Positions 30,588-40,800 of a DNA stretch of 64,000 bases are shown here, piece after piece; positions within the stretch are counted from its first letter, which is position 1; every line of letters begins with the position of its first letter. The position numbers and the translations under genes were made by a program. Below the pieces are notes generated by a model, which saw nothing but the letters and a program-made list of their open reading frames with translations, was not told where the DNA came from and made no database searches. Origin of the DNA: Nitzschia sp. DOCU1 (lineage: Eukaryota > Bacillariophyta > Bacillariophyceae > Bacillariales > Bacillariaceae); the NCBI GenBank assembly GCA_951394045.1, contig OX595991.1, positions 3,038,001-3,102,000 on the forward strand. The letters are read 5' to 3'.

Positions 30588-33393
30588 ATGTTCAAGAGAC
30601 GATCTTCGACTGGGGTAGCTGCGGCTGCCCCAGGGTCCATGGCGCCCCCGACCAGAAAAGTCCAAGGCCGCCCCAGTTTAGGCGTCAATGTGGTCGGACG
30701 AGCCGTTGCGGGTGGGATGGACATAATGGCGGGCGGGTTCGGCATGGTCGCAGGTGGGATCGACAAGGTCGCAGGTACGACCACCCATGTGGTGAAACGA
30801 GCCACCAAGGTCGTGCTTACCGACCCTCTCTCGCGTGTGGCCCGGACTACGGTCAAAGCGAGCAGCAACGTTTCTGGGGCTGTGAGTGCGACGCTGGATC
30901 TTCGTAAAAAGATCTTTCCCAACATTGGGCGCAACAGGGGACCTCGTAGCAGCATGGATGCGCAAAACTACTTGATGGAAGCGTCCGAGCGATGGACTGT
31001 GAAAGAAGAGACGGTCCAGGAGTATATTACAAAGGAATTGAAAAAGAACTTTTTGTTTGCCGAGCTTGAACCTTCGCAATTGCAGACGCTCGTTCAGGCT
31101 TTTGAACAGATCAACCATGCCCAAGGCGACTCGATTATCAAGCAGGGTGAGGAGGGAGATTATTTCTATATCTTGTACAAAGGAACTGTCGTATTTGAAA
31201 TCGATGGGGAAGTCATTGGATTCTCGACTGCAGATGCGGAGGATCCTACGTCGGTCGGCGGCGATTTGGAGGCACCCAAATCCTTTGGGGAACTGGCCTT
31301 GTACTTTTCCGCGCCACGGTCTGCCTCGGTTTTGGCAGAAACAGACTGTGTTCTCTATCGTCTCGATCAAGTCAATTTCCGAATCGTCGCCCAGCATCAA
31401 GGAAAGATTGAAGACAAACAGAGGGTCGCCTTGCTCAAGACGCTTCCCGTTCTTAAAGATTTGGACGAGCCCTCCTTGAACAAACTTGTATCGGCCATGA
31501 CACTCTTTGAATATAAAAAGGATGAAGTACTGTTTCGCAAGGGCGATAAAATGACGGACTTTTTCATTGTTCAGACGGGTGCAGTGCAAGCTACGGATGT
31601 AATGATGGGAGGTTCGTCCTATGAGGATTTACTCATTGGTCCTGGACAAAGCCAGCAGTACTTGGGATGGCAAGCCATGACCCAAGATGAACCACTGATT
31701 GCCAATGTGGTTGCAGTGTGCGATACGACTCTGTTAGCTATTCAGGGCGATACCTTCCGGCGTGTTGTGGGCCGGCATGATGAATTATTGCAACGCATGC
31801 ACTATTGCCGTCAATTGCAAGCCATTGCAGTCTTTCGCGATTCGCAGCTAGAAGAACACCAAATCCTAGCCTTGTTGGATATGATGCAGCCGGAAAGCTT
31901 CAAGCGCAAGACTACTTTGATCAAAGAAGGGGCGACGATCGATGCTTGCATGAACTTTGTCCGCAAGGGATCCGTGGTCCTGGAGAGTAAGGCAGAAGGC
32001 TACACAAAAACGCTGGATGAAGGGGCATACTTTGGACAAGAATGGATGCTGGTGGATCAAAACCAGGAGGTCAACGAAGAGTTGCCACCATTGGTCGAAG
32101 CCAAGTTCACGGTCACGGTCAATCCCCATACAGAACTGGACGTACTCATGTTGGAGGATGTGCGCAAGGTTGTCGATACCTCTCTCCTGGGACTAGGCAA
32201 GCCAGCACAAATTTCGGGATTGGACAAAACCATCAATATTGCCGACGTGCAGCGTCACAAAATGTTGGGGGCGGGAAGCTTTGGGCAAGTATGGTTGGCC
32301 AGTTATACACCACCTCCCAGGAAGGACGGCACCAAGAGGAAGCCACGCATCTATGCACTCAAGGTCCAGTCCAAGCACCAATTGATTGAGACTGGACAAG
32401 CAGAAGGAGTCGTTGCCGAAGTCAATATCATGATGAGTTTGAAGTCGCCGTTTATCATCCGACTTTACAGCACCTTTCAAGACCCGCAACGTGTCTACAT
32501 GCTAACAAGTTTGCTTCAAGGTGGAGAGTTGGAAGCAGTCATGGGGGACGCAGCGATGGATGACAGTGTTTCAAAGTTCTACGCTGGTGGAATCTTGGAG
32601 GGTCTAACCTACATGCACCGGCGCCATATTATTCATCGTGATCTAAAGGTACGTAGGAGACGATGACAATTTTCGGGATGAGGTTGATCTCCCGGTGGCA
32701 AGTCTCACCGATGCTTTGATTTGCAGCCAGAGAACGTTTTGATCGATTCGAAAGGCTATCCAGTAATCATTGATCTCGGATTTGGTACGTTGGTCCCGCG
32801 ACGGAAAAGTGGACTTATTGTGGCGGCGTTCAGTTTCTCAACTTCCTCCTTTATTTCAATTTTTCGCAGCGAAATATGTACCGGACAAGACGTATACCTT
32901 TTGTGGAACGCCAATGTACATTGCGCCGGAGGTAATTCAATACAAGGGACATGACAAGGGGGCCGATTATTGGTCTTGGGCTTGCCTCGTCTTTGAAATG
33001 GTCTCGGCAAAGTATCCTTTTTATGAGAGTGGCATGGCTGAGCTCGCATTGTTCAAGAAGATTATCAGAGGGCAATTCAAAGTCTACGGGTTTATGAGTT
33101 TCGAAGCGAAATTACTTTTCATTTCTCTCTTTGTGCCCGACCCAGTAATGCGGCTAGGAGCGCGCCCGAACGGATGGCAAGATTTGTACAAGATGCCCTT
33201 CTTCAATGGGCTTGACTTCAAGGCGTTGCGCCAGCAAAAGCTCAAAGCCCCATGGGTACCTGAGCTCAAGAACCCGCTTGATTCGTCCAAATTCAATGAA
33301 GTCCAGGAAGTTGAAGACAAGATGATCGTTACCGATCCTGCTATTTCCTCCGAGCAGCAGCAGATTTTTCACGTGTTTGGAAAGACAATTTAA
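30588..33393 (+). CDS. cGMP-dependent-type protein kinase with cyclic-nucleotide-binding domains (3 exons, 880 aa)
   Basis: Exons 30588-32648, 32727-32784 and 32870-33393 join in phase and rebuild the catalytic loop HRDLK/PENVL and the activation segment DLGF/AKYVPDK. Upstream lie tandem CNB domains; the first has a clear phosphate-binding cassette (SFGELALYFSAPRSASVLAE), and related cassettes follow (GQSQQYLGWQAM, GAYFGQEWML). Four domains fit the length, as in alveolate and diatom PKGs. The kinase has GAGSFGQVWL, the ATP-anchoring Lys in YALKVQSK, and GTPMYIAPE; the C-terminal tail is AGC-like. Later cassettes lack the canonical Arg-Ala, so not every site need bind cGMP. Start ATG at 30588; no transmembrane part. 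Confidence 0.88.
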
Positions 33394-33567
33394 CACATCC
33401 CAGCATCGAGAAGTGGTAAGGCACGTGTTTATCAAAGAATGTGTGGCCGTATTGTGCTGCTTCCATTACTACGCTGTTTTATTAACTGATATGTTAGTCC
33501 CCGTATTACTCATGTCTACCCCCATATTATTCTTTTCTATTTTGTTAGATGAGCGAAAGCTAGTCTA

Positions 33568-34916
33568 CTACCGACTGATAGTCGTGTCTGAATGAGACGT
33601 CAATCGGCGTTCGCGACTAATCGTTCGTCGTGCTTTGGTCTTTTCATCAAGTGCCCACATTCTTGCCATGAGCTCGTCGAATCGTTGATTACGAGCATCG
33701 ACTTTCTGTAAAAGCTTGTCAACTTCCGCATTCATCGCAGCTTGCTTGTAAGATAGGCGAGCTCTGCGGGCTTCTCTTGGCTCGATAATGGGAAGACGAC
33801 CACGGCGTTGGCGCCAGGACGCCGCATTCATGTTGTTCAACGGTGCCCCCACCACGTCAGGACATTCGAGTCGGATCGTGGTGTCGTCCAACACTACACG
33901 AATCTTCTGGTTCTCTTCTACTAGAGCGAGATCATCTTCCGAGGACATTGGCGGGGGATCCGGGATGTTTGCACTCAAAGAGATTGTTGGTGCGCTTCGC
34001 CTTCTGGTTGGCTTCTGGATGCTTCGGTGTTGGCGCAGAGGTGTGAGATCCAAAATTGACTGGTGGTCAATTGCAGACTTTCTGGTGATTGGTGACGTTG
34101 GGGAAACACTCCAGCGTTCTTCGTTCAAGAAATCTTCGTCGTCTGAGTGATCGCTTTCTTCATACTTTGGTAATGAAGAAGGCGGGGGTCTAAACTTCTG
34201 AGATGGTCGACAACATGATAGGGCGTCCTCTACGGCTCTGTTGACACTGGGGGAAGAGGGCACACGACGAACAAGAAGAAGCCAAGGCGACGTCAGGAAA
34301 CAGGGAAATAGTTATCACTTCGTACAGGAACCGAAATGAAGCATACATACATTCGTTTTCGCGTCTCTACCGACAAATACATTTGCCTACGAGTCCTTGT
34401 GCGGCGGGTTTTCTTGGCCGCTTCATATGCATCTATCTCGTACACCCTCTGGCTCTGAACATGAGAGGAGAGACACACAGGCGGCCCTTTTTTACATTCA
34501 GGATGGTCTCCCATAGTCATTGTCAATTCAATAACATTGACAAACCCAAAGCGGAGGCGCCGTCGACGATGGTGTGCCCGAGGAATCAGAATAGTTTCGT
34601 CGTCCTCGAGGACGACCTCAGACGAATCTGATGAGATACTGTCTTCTTCGCTGGAAGGTGCGGAGGAATCGCCATCCCCTCTAGTACTACTAGGATCTCT
34701 GTTGGGTAAACCTTGACATTGTTGCTTGAACTCGTAGCCGTTGTCCAACATCCGAACTAGGGTAACATTCGAAGAGGCATCTTGCTCAGCAAATTCCCCA
34801 TCCTCGTCCTCCGACGAATCTCCGTAGCTGCTGCTGCGTCTATTCACAATCCGACCATCGTCACTTTCAACCCGGGGCGAGGCTTTCCCGATATCTGATT
34901 CTGTAAGGATTATCAT
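33568..34916 (-). CDS. stramenopile GDHP-x-C family protein (2 exons, 414 aa)
   Basis: Exons 34916-34351 and 34246-33568 join in phase over a 104-nt GTATGT...CAG intron, giving ETRKRI/VNRAVEDALS. The core RRRLRFGFVNVIELTMTMGD then HPECKKGPPVCLS matches the family of the gene at 12117-12868 (first Asn replaced by His), including the downstream aromatic/acidic YEIDAYEAAKK. Here the N-terminus is long, acidic and Ser-rich, and the C-terminus adds a Pro/Ser region and a terminal charged helix (VDKLLQKVDARNQRFDELMA). Function is unknown. In both genes the intron falls at the same place, right after the core. Confidence 0.68.
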
Positions 34917-35474
34917 TTTCTAAATATGTCCTCCATTTCCTGAAGTCTTGTTGTTTTGGTGGCAATTCTGTGGGTGAGCACTTTCTTTTGTTTGCGAACG
35001 CGTTGATAATCCCGCTTAGGCTTGCGAAACGCGTATGTACTGATGATCTCAATAAATACACAACACAATAAAATCGACGGAACGTCGAAGAACGAAGAAA
35101 GCGAGACATCATCGTAAGCGGAACTCGATCTGGCTTGGTTCGACTCACAATTTCGGTTAAATAGAAATGGAATGATGTGGACAGTCCGTATTCTAATTAA
35201 CGAAACGCGACCATTTGATTTCAGGGATCTCATTGATTCTTTCTCGAGTGCGTGGTGGCTGTTTGTGACGTCTGTCGTATCGTGATTTAATCTCGTCGTT
35301 TCGTAGTAGCGCTTTCAGTTCCTACTTTGGAGGACGAAAGGGCAATATTGGGCGCTTAGGAGAATTGTGCTGGCGTTGGCAATTCGTGACTGTGTTTGAA
35401 TATGCGCTTCAACGTCCCTATAAATGAAAGGTTTATCAGCTACTACGTGACAAATTGGGAATCCCGCGAAACGG
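34917..35474. other. intergenic up to transposon end
   Basis: The 558 bases upstream of the GDHP-family gene end at the left target duplication of the mobile element. A 106-codon ATG frame on the minus strand (from 35233) has no domain-like features. Confidence 0.4.
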
Positions 35475-35477
35475 CAG

Positions 35478-35550
35478 GCCCATGCGTTAGTACGGCCAAC
35501 TCGCGCCGGCCGGGCATAATTTCATATGCCTGTTAGGTCGGAGTTGGCAA
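35478..35550 (+). repeat. left terminal inverted repeat
   Basis: This is the inverted counterpart of 47482-47556. The outer roughly 38 bases are almost identical; after a diverged stretch, the inner GTCGGAGTTGGCAA matches again. The repeat contains its own palindrome (GGCCAACTC ... GAGTTGGC), so each end can fold back. Confidence 0.75.
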
Positions 35551-35726
35551 GACCAATGCGGGTGGACTGTCGATTGATATTTTATATTTATATCGGTTCA
35601 TGAAATCGATAGCGGAAGCCAGCGGAAGCCCCCACTTATCTTGTTCTTTCCCCCAAAAGCAAGTGCAGGATACCGCGCTCAACAGTTCCGGCACTCGGGT
35701 TCTCCTCAAAACCTTGTCGCAGTTCT

Positions 35727-35803
35727 GCCATGATTTCGCCATGATTTTGCCATGATTTCGCCATGATTTTGCCATGATTTCGCCATGATTTCGCCATGAT
35801 CTT
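35727..35803 (+). repeat. subterminal tandem array, seven 11-bp units
   Basis: Consensus unit GCCATGATTTC, with T for the last C in some copies. It lies about 180 bp inside the left inverted repeat, and the same unit in the same orientation forms the array at 47233-47342. Confidence 0.88.
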
Positions 35804-36108
35804 GCCAACGTTCTTCCGGGACTGGTTTATAATAGCCTCTATTACTTTTCAGTCATAACGGCTGGTGGTACAAATCTCCACGACGGATCATGTGATTCAG
35901 ATACGTTGATGGGTGCTACGGATGTGCTACAAAGAATTCTACAACAGATCATGTGTGTGGGAAGCAGTTGATTGGTTTGAATTAAACGGTGAATCAACCT
36001 CCTAGGGCGCGCATGGCCTTCTCAGAGTGGTTGATGCCTCAAATGCCGGCACCTGCAAACAATCTAGAGCCTACCATGTCTGTCAACAACGATGATGCTT
36101 CGGTCGAC

Positions 36109-36420
36109 TGTTCAAATACGGTAAATCTGGTGGTCAAGGATCGCTCTTCACGACGTCATCAGCGTGATGACGCAATCGTATAGGGAAGTGCAACGTTCAC
36201 TCCCGAACAGCCACGTGCTGACTCCAACGAGGAGAAGGCATGGAGATGGCACTAAGTACGATACAAATCAGAGTACATCAGCTGTCTATCTCGACAGCAT
36301 ACATTTAGTTTACGCACTGTTAGTGCTCATAAGTTTCAGAATCAACACACTGCAACACAACCACAAGTTATTTGAGCTCTTTTTACGATTAGCCAGTACC
36401 GGTCATCGTAGATTTCAACA
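36109..36420 (+). repeat. 5' LTR, 312 bp
   Basis: Starts TGTTCAAATACGG and ends GATTTCAACA. I found no difference from the 3' LTR when comparing by eye. It should contain the element's promoter. Confidence 0.93.
36154..36172. promoter_or_regulatory. palindromic CRE/bZIP-like site in LTR
   Basis: CGTCATCA-GCG-TGATGACG is a perfect 8-bp inverted repeat around three bases, built from two CGTCA/TGACG half sites of the kind bZIP/CREB factors bind. It is duplicated in the 3' LTR at 42127-42145. A role in stress-responsive transcription is inference. Confidence 0.5.
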
Positions 36421-36477
36421 CGCTTCCTCTGCGCATAAGAGACATACAAGTTCTTCAACAGTTAATCATCAGCTACA

Positions 36478-37836
36478 ATGGCCGCCAACCTTCAGGTTCC
36501 TCCAGTGGTTCCACCAATGATACCACCGATAGTACCGCCTCCGGTCGTGCCACCAGCGGTCCCCCCAGCGGGGCCGCCAGCTCAGCAAAACATCGCTGCG
36601 CCAACGTTTGCACTCACGCCAGCTCTCGCACATGCGAATGTGCTTGACTACACGACATCCGAGGGAATGAAGATTTGGTCATCCGCAACTTCCTCAATGT
36701 ACTCATCCGACGAAGAAGGCTTCGACTGCTCTCCCGAACGAATGAAGGATTTCCTCAACAGGAAAGGCGGACGAGCAGCTATCAACGGATGGGACGACTC
36801 CTTCCTAGCAATCCCTGAAGATCCCAACAATCCAATCGGACCAGCATCCAATTTCCTCAATCACTACGGAGAGTACACCCTCGACTACCTGCATCAGTGT
36901 GCACAAGTCTACGTCAACGCTCAGAATCGAGCTGCTCAAGACTCCGTGCAAGCGTACAACTGCATCATGAACAGCTTAAATGCATCGGGTCGCAACAAGA
37001 TAGCAGCATACAAGGACGAGTACACTGTCAGCAACAAGGGCGTGGGAATTCTCCTACTCAAAGTGGTCATACGGGAATCAAGCATCGACACGAACGCAAC
37101 AACCGCACACATCAGGACTCAACTCTCCTCTCTGGATACCTACCTACCTACCATAGGCAACGACATAGGCAAGCTGAATCTGTACGTAAAAGGACTTGTG
37201 GATGCTTTAGCCGCGCGAGGCGAGATCACAAACGACCTTTTGGTAAATTTGTTCAAAGGCTATCACGCCGCAAGCGACAAACGATTCATTGCCTACATCG
37301 AGAAGAAAGAAGAGGAATACGAGGATGGAACCACGGCGATCACTCCAAGCACTCTCATGGCATTGGCCAAAAACAAGTACGAGGTGCTAGTCGAAAAGAA
37401 CCAGTGGAACGCACCATCTTCGGAAGAAGAAAAGATTATGGTGCTCGAGGCCACTCTGAAACGACTCCAAGGTCAACAGAGAACTGCCGGCAAGTCTAGA
37501 ACGACTGAAAGCAATGACAACAAAGCCGGCAAGGCCAAAGGCAACAACAAGAAGAAGAAGTCCGACATGCCTGCGTGGGTGTCCGTCAAACCCAAAGCTG
37601 GGGAACCCACAAACAAGACAGTCGATGGCAAGCAATGGTGGTTCTGCGCCAATCATCAAAAGTGGTGCCGCCATTCGACCGACAAGTGCGAGAAGAAAGG
37701 ATTGGGAAAGGGAAAGGATGGAGGCAACGCGACAACTTCGAAACCAGCAACGCCGACTACAACGACTAAACAAGAGTCGAAGTTTGCAAAAGCAATGACT
37801 GCTCTCGCCGATATCGCCGAAGAAACTGAGGAGTGA
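36478..37836 (+). CDS. gag: copia Gag, 452 aa
   Basis: The ATG at 36478 follows a 57-bp leader after the 5' LTR. The protein starts with a Pro/Val-rich run (VPPVVPPMIPPIVPPPVVPP), has a helical capsid-like middle (about 100-330) and a basic Lys-rich C-terminal third (KGNNKKKKSDM) carrying a Cys/His cluster (CANHQKWCRHSTDKCEKKG) in place of a standard CCHC knuckle. It would package the retrotransposon RNA. The frame ends in TGA at 37834-37836, and pol continues in the same frame. Confidence 0.85.
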   Translation: MAANLQVPPVVPPMIPPIVPPPVVPPAVPPAGPPAQQNIAAPTFALTPALAHANVLDYTTSEGMKIWSSATSSMYSSDEEGFDCSPERMKDFLNRKGGRAAINGWDDSFLAIPEDPNNPIGPASNFLNHYGEYTLDYLHQCAQVYVNAQNRAAQDSVQAYNCIMNSLNASGRNKIAAYKDEYTVSNKGVGILLLKVVIRESSIDTNATTAHIRTQLSSLDTYLPTIGNDIGKLNLYVKGLVDALAARGEITNDLLVNLFKGYHAASDKRFIAYIEKKEEEYEDGTTAITPSTLMALAKNKYEVLVEKNQWNAPSSEEEKIMVLEATLKRLQGQQRTAGKSRTTESNDNKAGKAKGNNKKKKSDMPAWVSVKPKAGEPTNKTVDGKQWWFCANHQKWCRHSTDKCEKKGLGKGKDGGNATTSKPATPTTTTKQESKFAKAMTALADIAEETEE

Positions 37837-40800
37837 TTCCTCAATCTGCCGACGAGGTTACAAGATACCCTGGCCGTATGGACATACATTGGCCTGGCGT
37901 ACTTGATAATCTACATATGGGTGACGGTCTATGCCGACAGCTGCTACTACTACTATCCTAAGAAGCAACGCTTTCGGGCTAAGTTAACTCGCTATTTAGC
38001 ATATCTACGAGCCTGGAAAATCGCGATTTGGACTAGTTTTAGGCTGCGAATGAAGCACAGTCAACAAAACAAGGAAGTGAGGCGACGACGGGACATCGCC
38101 AGCAAGTACCGACGCAACGACATGCCGCTACAATGTCACGTCTGCGGCAGCATCAACTTTGCAGCGCCGCGAACACTACAAGTCTGGCAAGTCCTATTGG
38201 CAATGGAGACGATGACGAACAAAGGAGAACGGTTAGCAGTGATCGATACAGACTCGACAACCCTTGGGATCGACAATCGCGCGACGGCTTACCTATCGGG
38301 GTTCATCGAGGACTTCCCCGGTGAACTACAGCCAACAAATCGGATCGTGAACGGGTTCATGGGAGCCAAGGCCACGAATGTGTCAACAGGAACAGCAAAA
38401 GTAAGGTTAGAAGCCGACGGCGGCGACGTGCACGACTTCACTCTGCACGATTCCTACTACGTACCTGGATGCGGAATACGCCTCTTCAGCCCACAACATT
38501 GGGCCCAACAAATGAAAAGACAACATCGCGGCCCAGCCCAATCGACAACCACACACGACCGCGTCATCCTCAGCTCCAAAGACTTCACCAAAACGATCCC
38601 ACTCGATCCGGTCACCAACGTGGCGACGTGTCGGACCGCCCCCGGATACTCCAAGTTTGCGGCGTTTTGTGCGGAGGCAGGATTCGACGATGACGGCGAC
38701 GACGTCCTGGCATTCGATGCACAGGTTATCTCCGACGATGAAGATGACGATCCTGCGGATTTCTCGAATATAGGCAACGATAATGTTAGCGACGACGTTA
38801 ACAACAACATACGCGACGACACAGAAAACTTACTCGGACCAACGCCTGCTCCACCTGCCAATCCTGCGAGGATAGTGGATGAAACAGAGGTTGAGAGAGA
38901 GGAAAGGAAGCTCGAGACCGAATTACTGACTTACCATCTGCGCTTCGCCCATGTATCCTTTCGGAAACTACAGATCATGGCGCGATACTCCATCATCCCA
39001 AGGCGACTGGCCAAATGTCGCGTTCCCGTATGTGCAGCCTGCATGTTCGGTAAAGCAACAAAGCGTCAGTGGAGGCAGAAGGCACCAATCAACAAGGACG
39101 AAGCTTACTTACCAACAAAACCGGGTGAAGTGGTCTCGGTCGACCAAATGAAGTCCCCAACACCGGGGTTCATCGCGCAGATGACAGGTATCTTGACGAC
39201 GAAGCGATACGTGTATGCAACTGTCTACGTGGACAGCTACTCATCGTTCGGCTACGTCTACCTGCAGAAGACCGCTAGTGCTGACGAGACGATCGAGGGC
39301 AAGCATGCATTCGAACGTCTGTGCCAGCAAAACGGTTTCAGAGTCCAACATTATCATGCCGACAATGGAATTTTCAAGGCCAACAAATGGGTGCTTGACT
39401 GCCACAAATGCGAGCAAGGTCTCTCATTCGCGGGAGTCAACGCGCATCACCAGAACGGACAGGCGGAAGCTCGAATCAGACGACTACAAGAGCTGACGCG
39501 CACACAACTGACCTACGCAAAACGACAATGGCCACAGGAGATCTCGGCGAACCTCTGGCCATACGCCCTCCGAATTGCGAACGATGCAAACAACGCGACA
39601 CCCAATCTGGCCGACAAACCTGACTACCGCTCCCCAGCGGAGCTCTTCTACAGTACGAAGGTCTCCACCAACGCCAAGCGCTGGCAACACTTCGGTTGTC
39701 CAGTGTACGTGTTGGACAGGAACTTGCAACAGAACAAACCGCTCCACAAGTGGGTCAGTAGAGCGAGGGTTGGGGTGTACCTGGGACGATCACCACACCA
39801 CTCTCGTTCTATTGCGCTGGTGCTGGACATCAAGACGGGACTTGTGTCTCCACAGTTCCACATCAAGATGGACACAATGTTTGACACCATAGCACAACTC
39901 TACCAGTCGGTGGAGAGTGCTAGCACACAACAATCGCTATGGCAAATCAAGGCGGGGTTTGTTCAGCAGTCACAAGCGAATGTGACAGCACCCAAGCAGG
40001 GCAATGCGACAACCACAGCTTCGAAAAGAAAACAGGTCACTACACAAAACTCTCAGACAAGAGAGGGCACCCAAGTTCCAGAGGGAGCCTACGTGGCACC
40101 ACCTGAACCACGCACAGTCGACATGTCCCCGAAGACAGACAGGGACAGCGGTTCTCCCACCGTTACAGAAGGGAACACACCCGGGAATGGCAAACAACAG
40201 CCATCTACACAACAACACCAGTCTCCACGAATGCAATCAGAATCTGGTACGGCCACCAGGCGATCGCAGAGACGCGTGCAACCTGCGCAACGACTGATAG
40301 AAGCAATGACAGCGGAACTCACTACGCAAAGTGATGTTCCTGGCGAAGTGTTCTCCTTCCAGGCGATGTTCCCAAGCGACGGCAGGTCCATCAACGAGGA
40401 CCTGAACCCACTCTATGCCTACAAAGCCAATGCAGACCCCGACACTCTGTATCTTCACGAGGCTCAGAGGGAGAGCGACTGGGAACAGTTCGGCGAAGCA
40501 ATGGAACTGGAGATCAAGCAACAGGTCGACATGGGAGTCTACACCATCATGTTACTCACCGACATACCAACGGGGACTACCGTGCTACCTGCAGTGTGGC
40601 AACTGCGCCGCAAGCGCGACATAAGGACGGGCGCAATCAAGAAATACAAGGCACGATGCAATATCGACGGTTCTCGAATGCGACACGGCGAGCACTACGA
40701 TCAGACGTATGCTCCGGTTGCCGGATGGCCCTCGATAAGGCTACTGCTGGCGCTGGTTCTACTCTTCAATTGGCGAACGGTCCAACTCGACTACGTGCTC

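Noticed and set aside
35727..35803. Regular short repeats resembling a CRISPR array
   Set aside because: Units are 11 bp and directly adjacent with no spacers, in a eukaryotic transposon; it is a tandem repeat.
38457..38861. Minus-strand open frames inside pol
   Set aside because: They are antisense shadows of the conserved pol frame.
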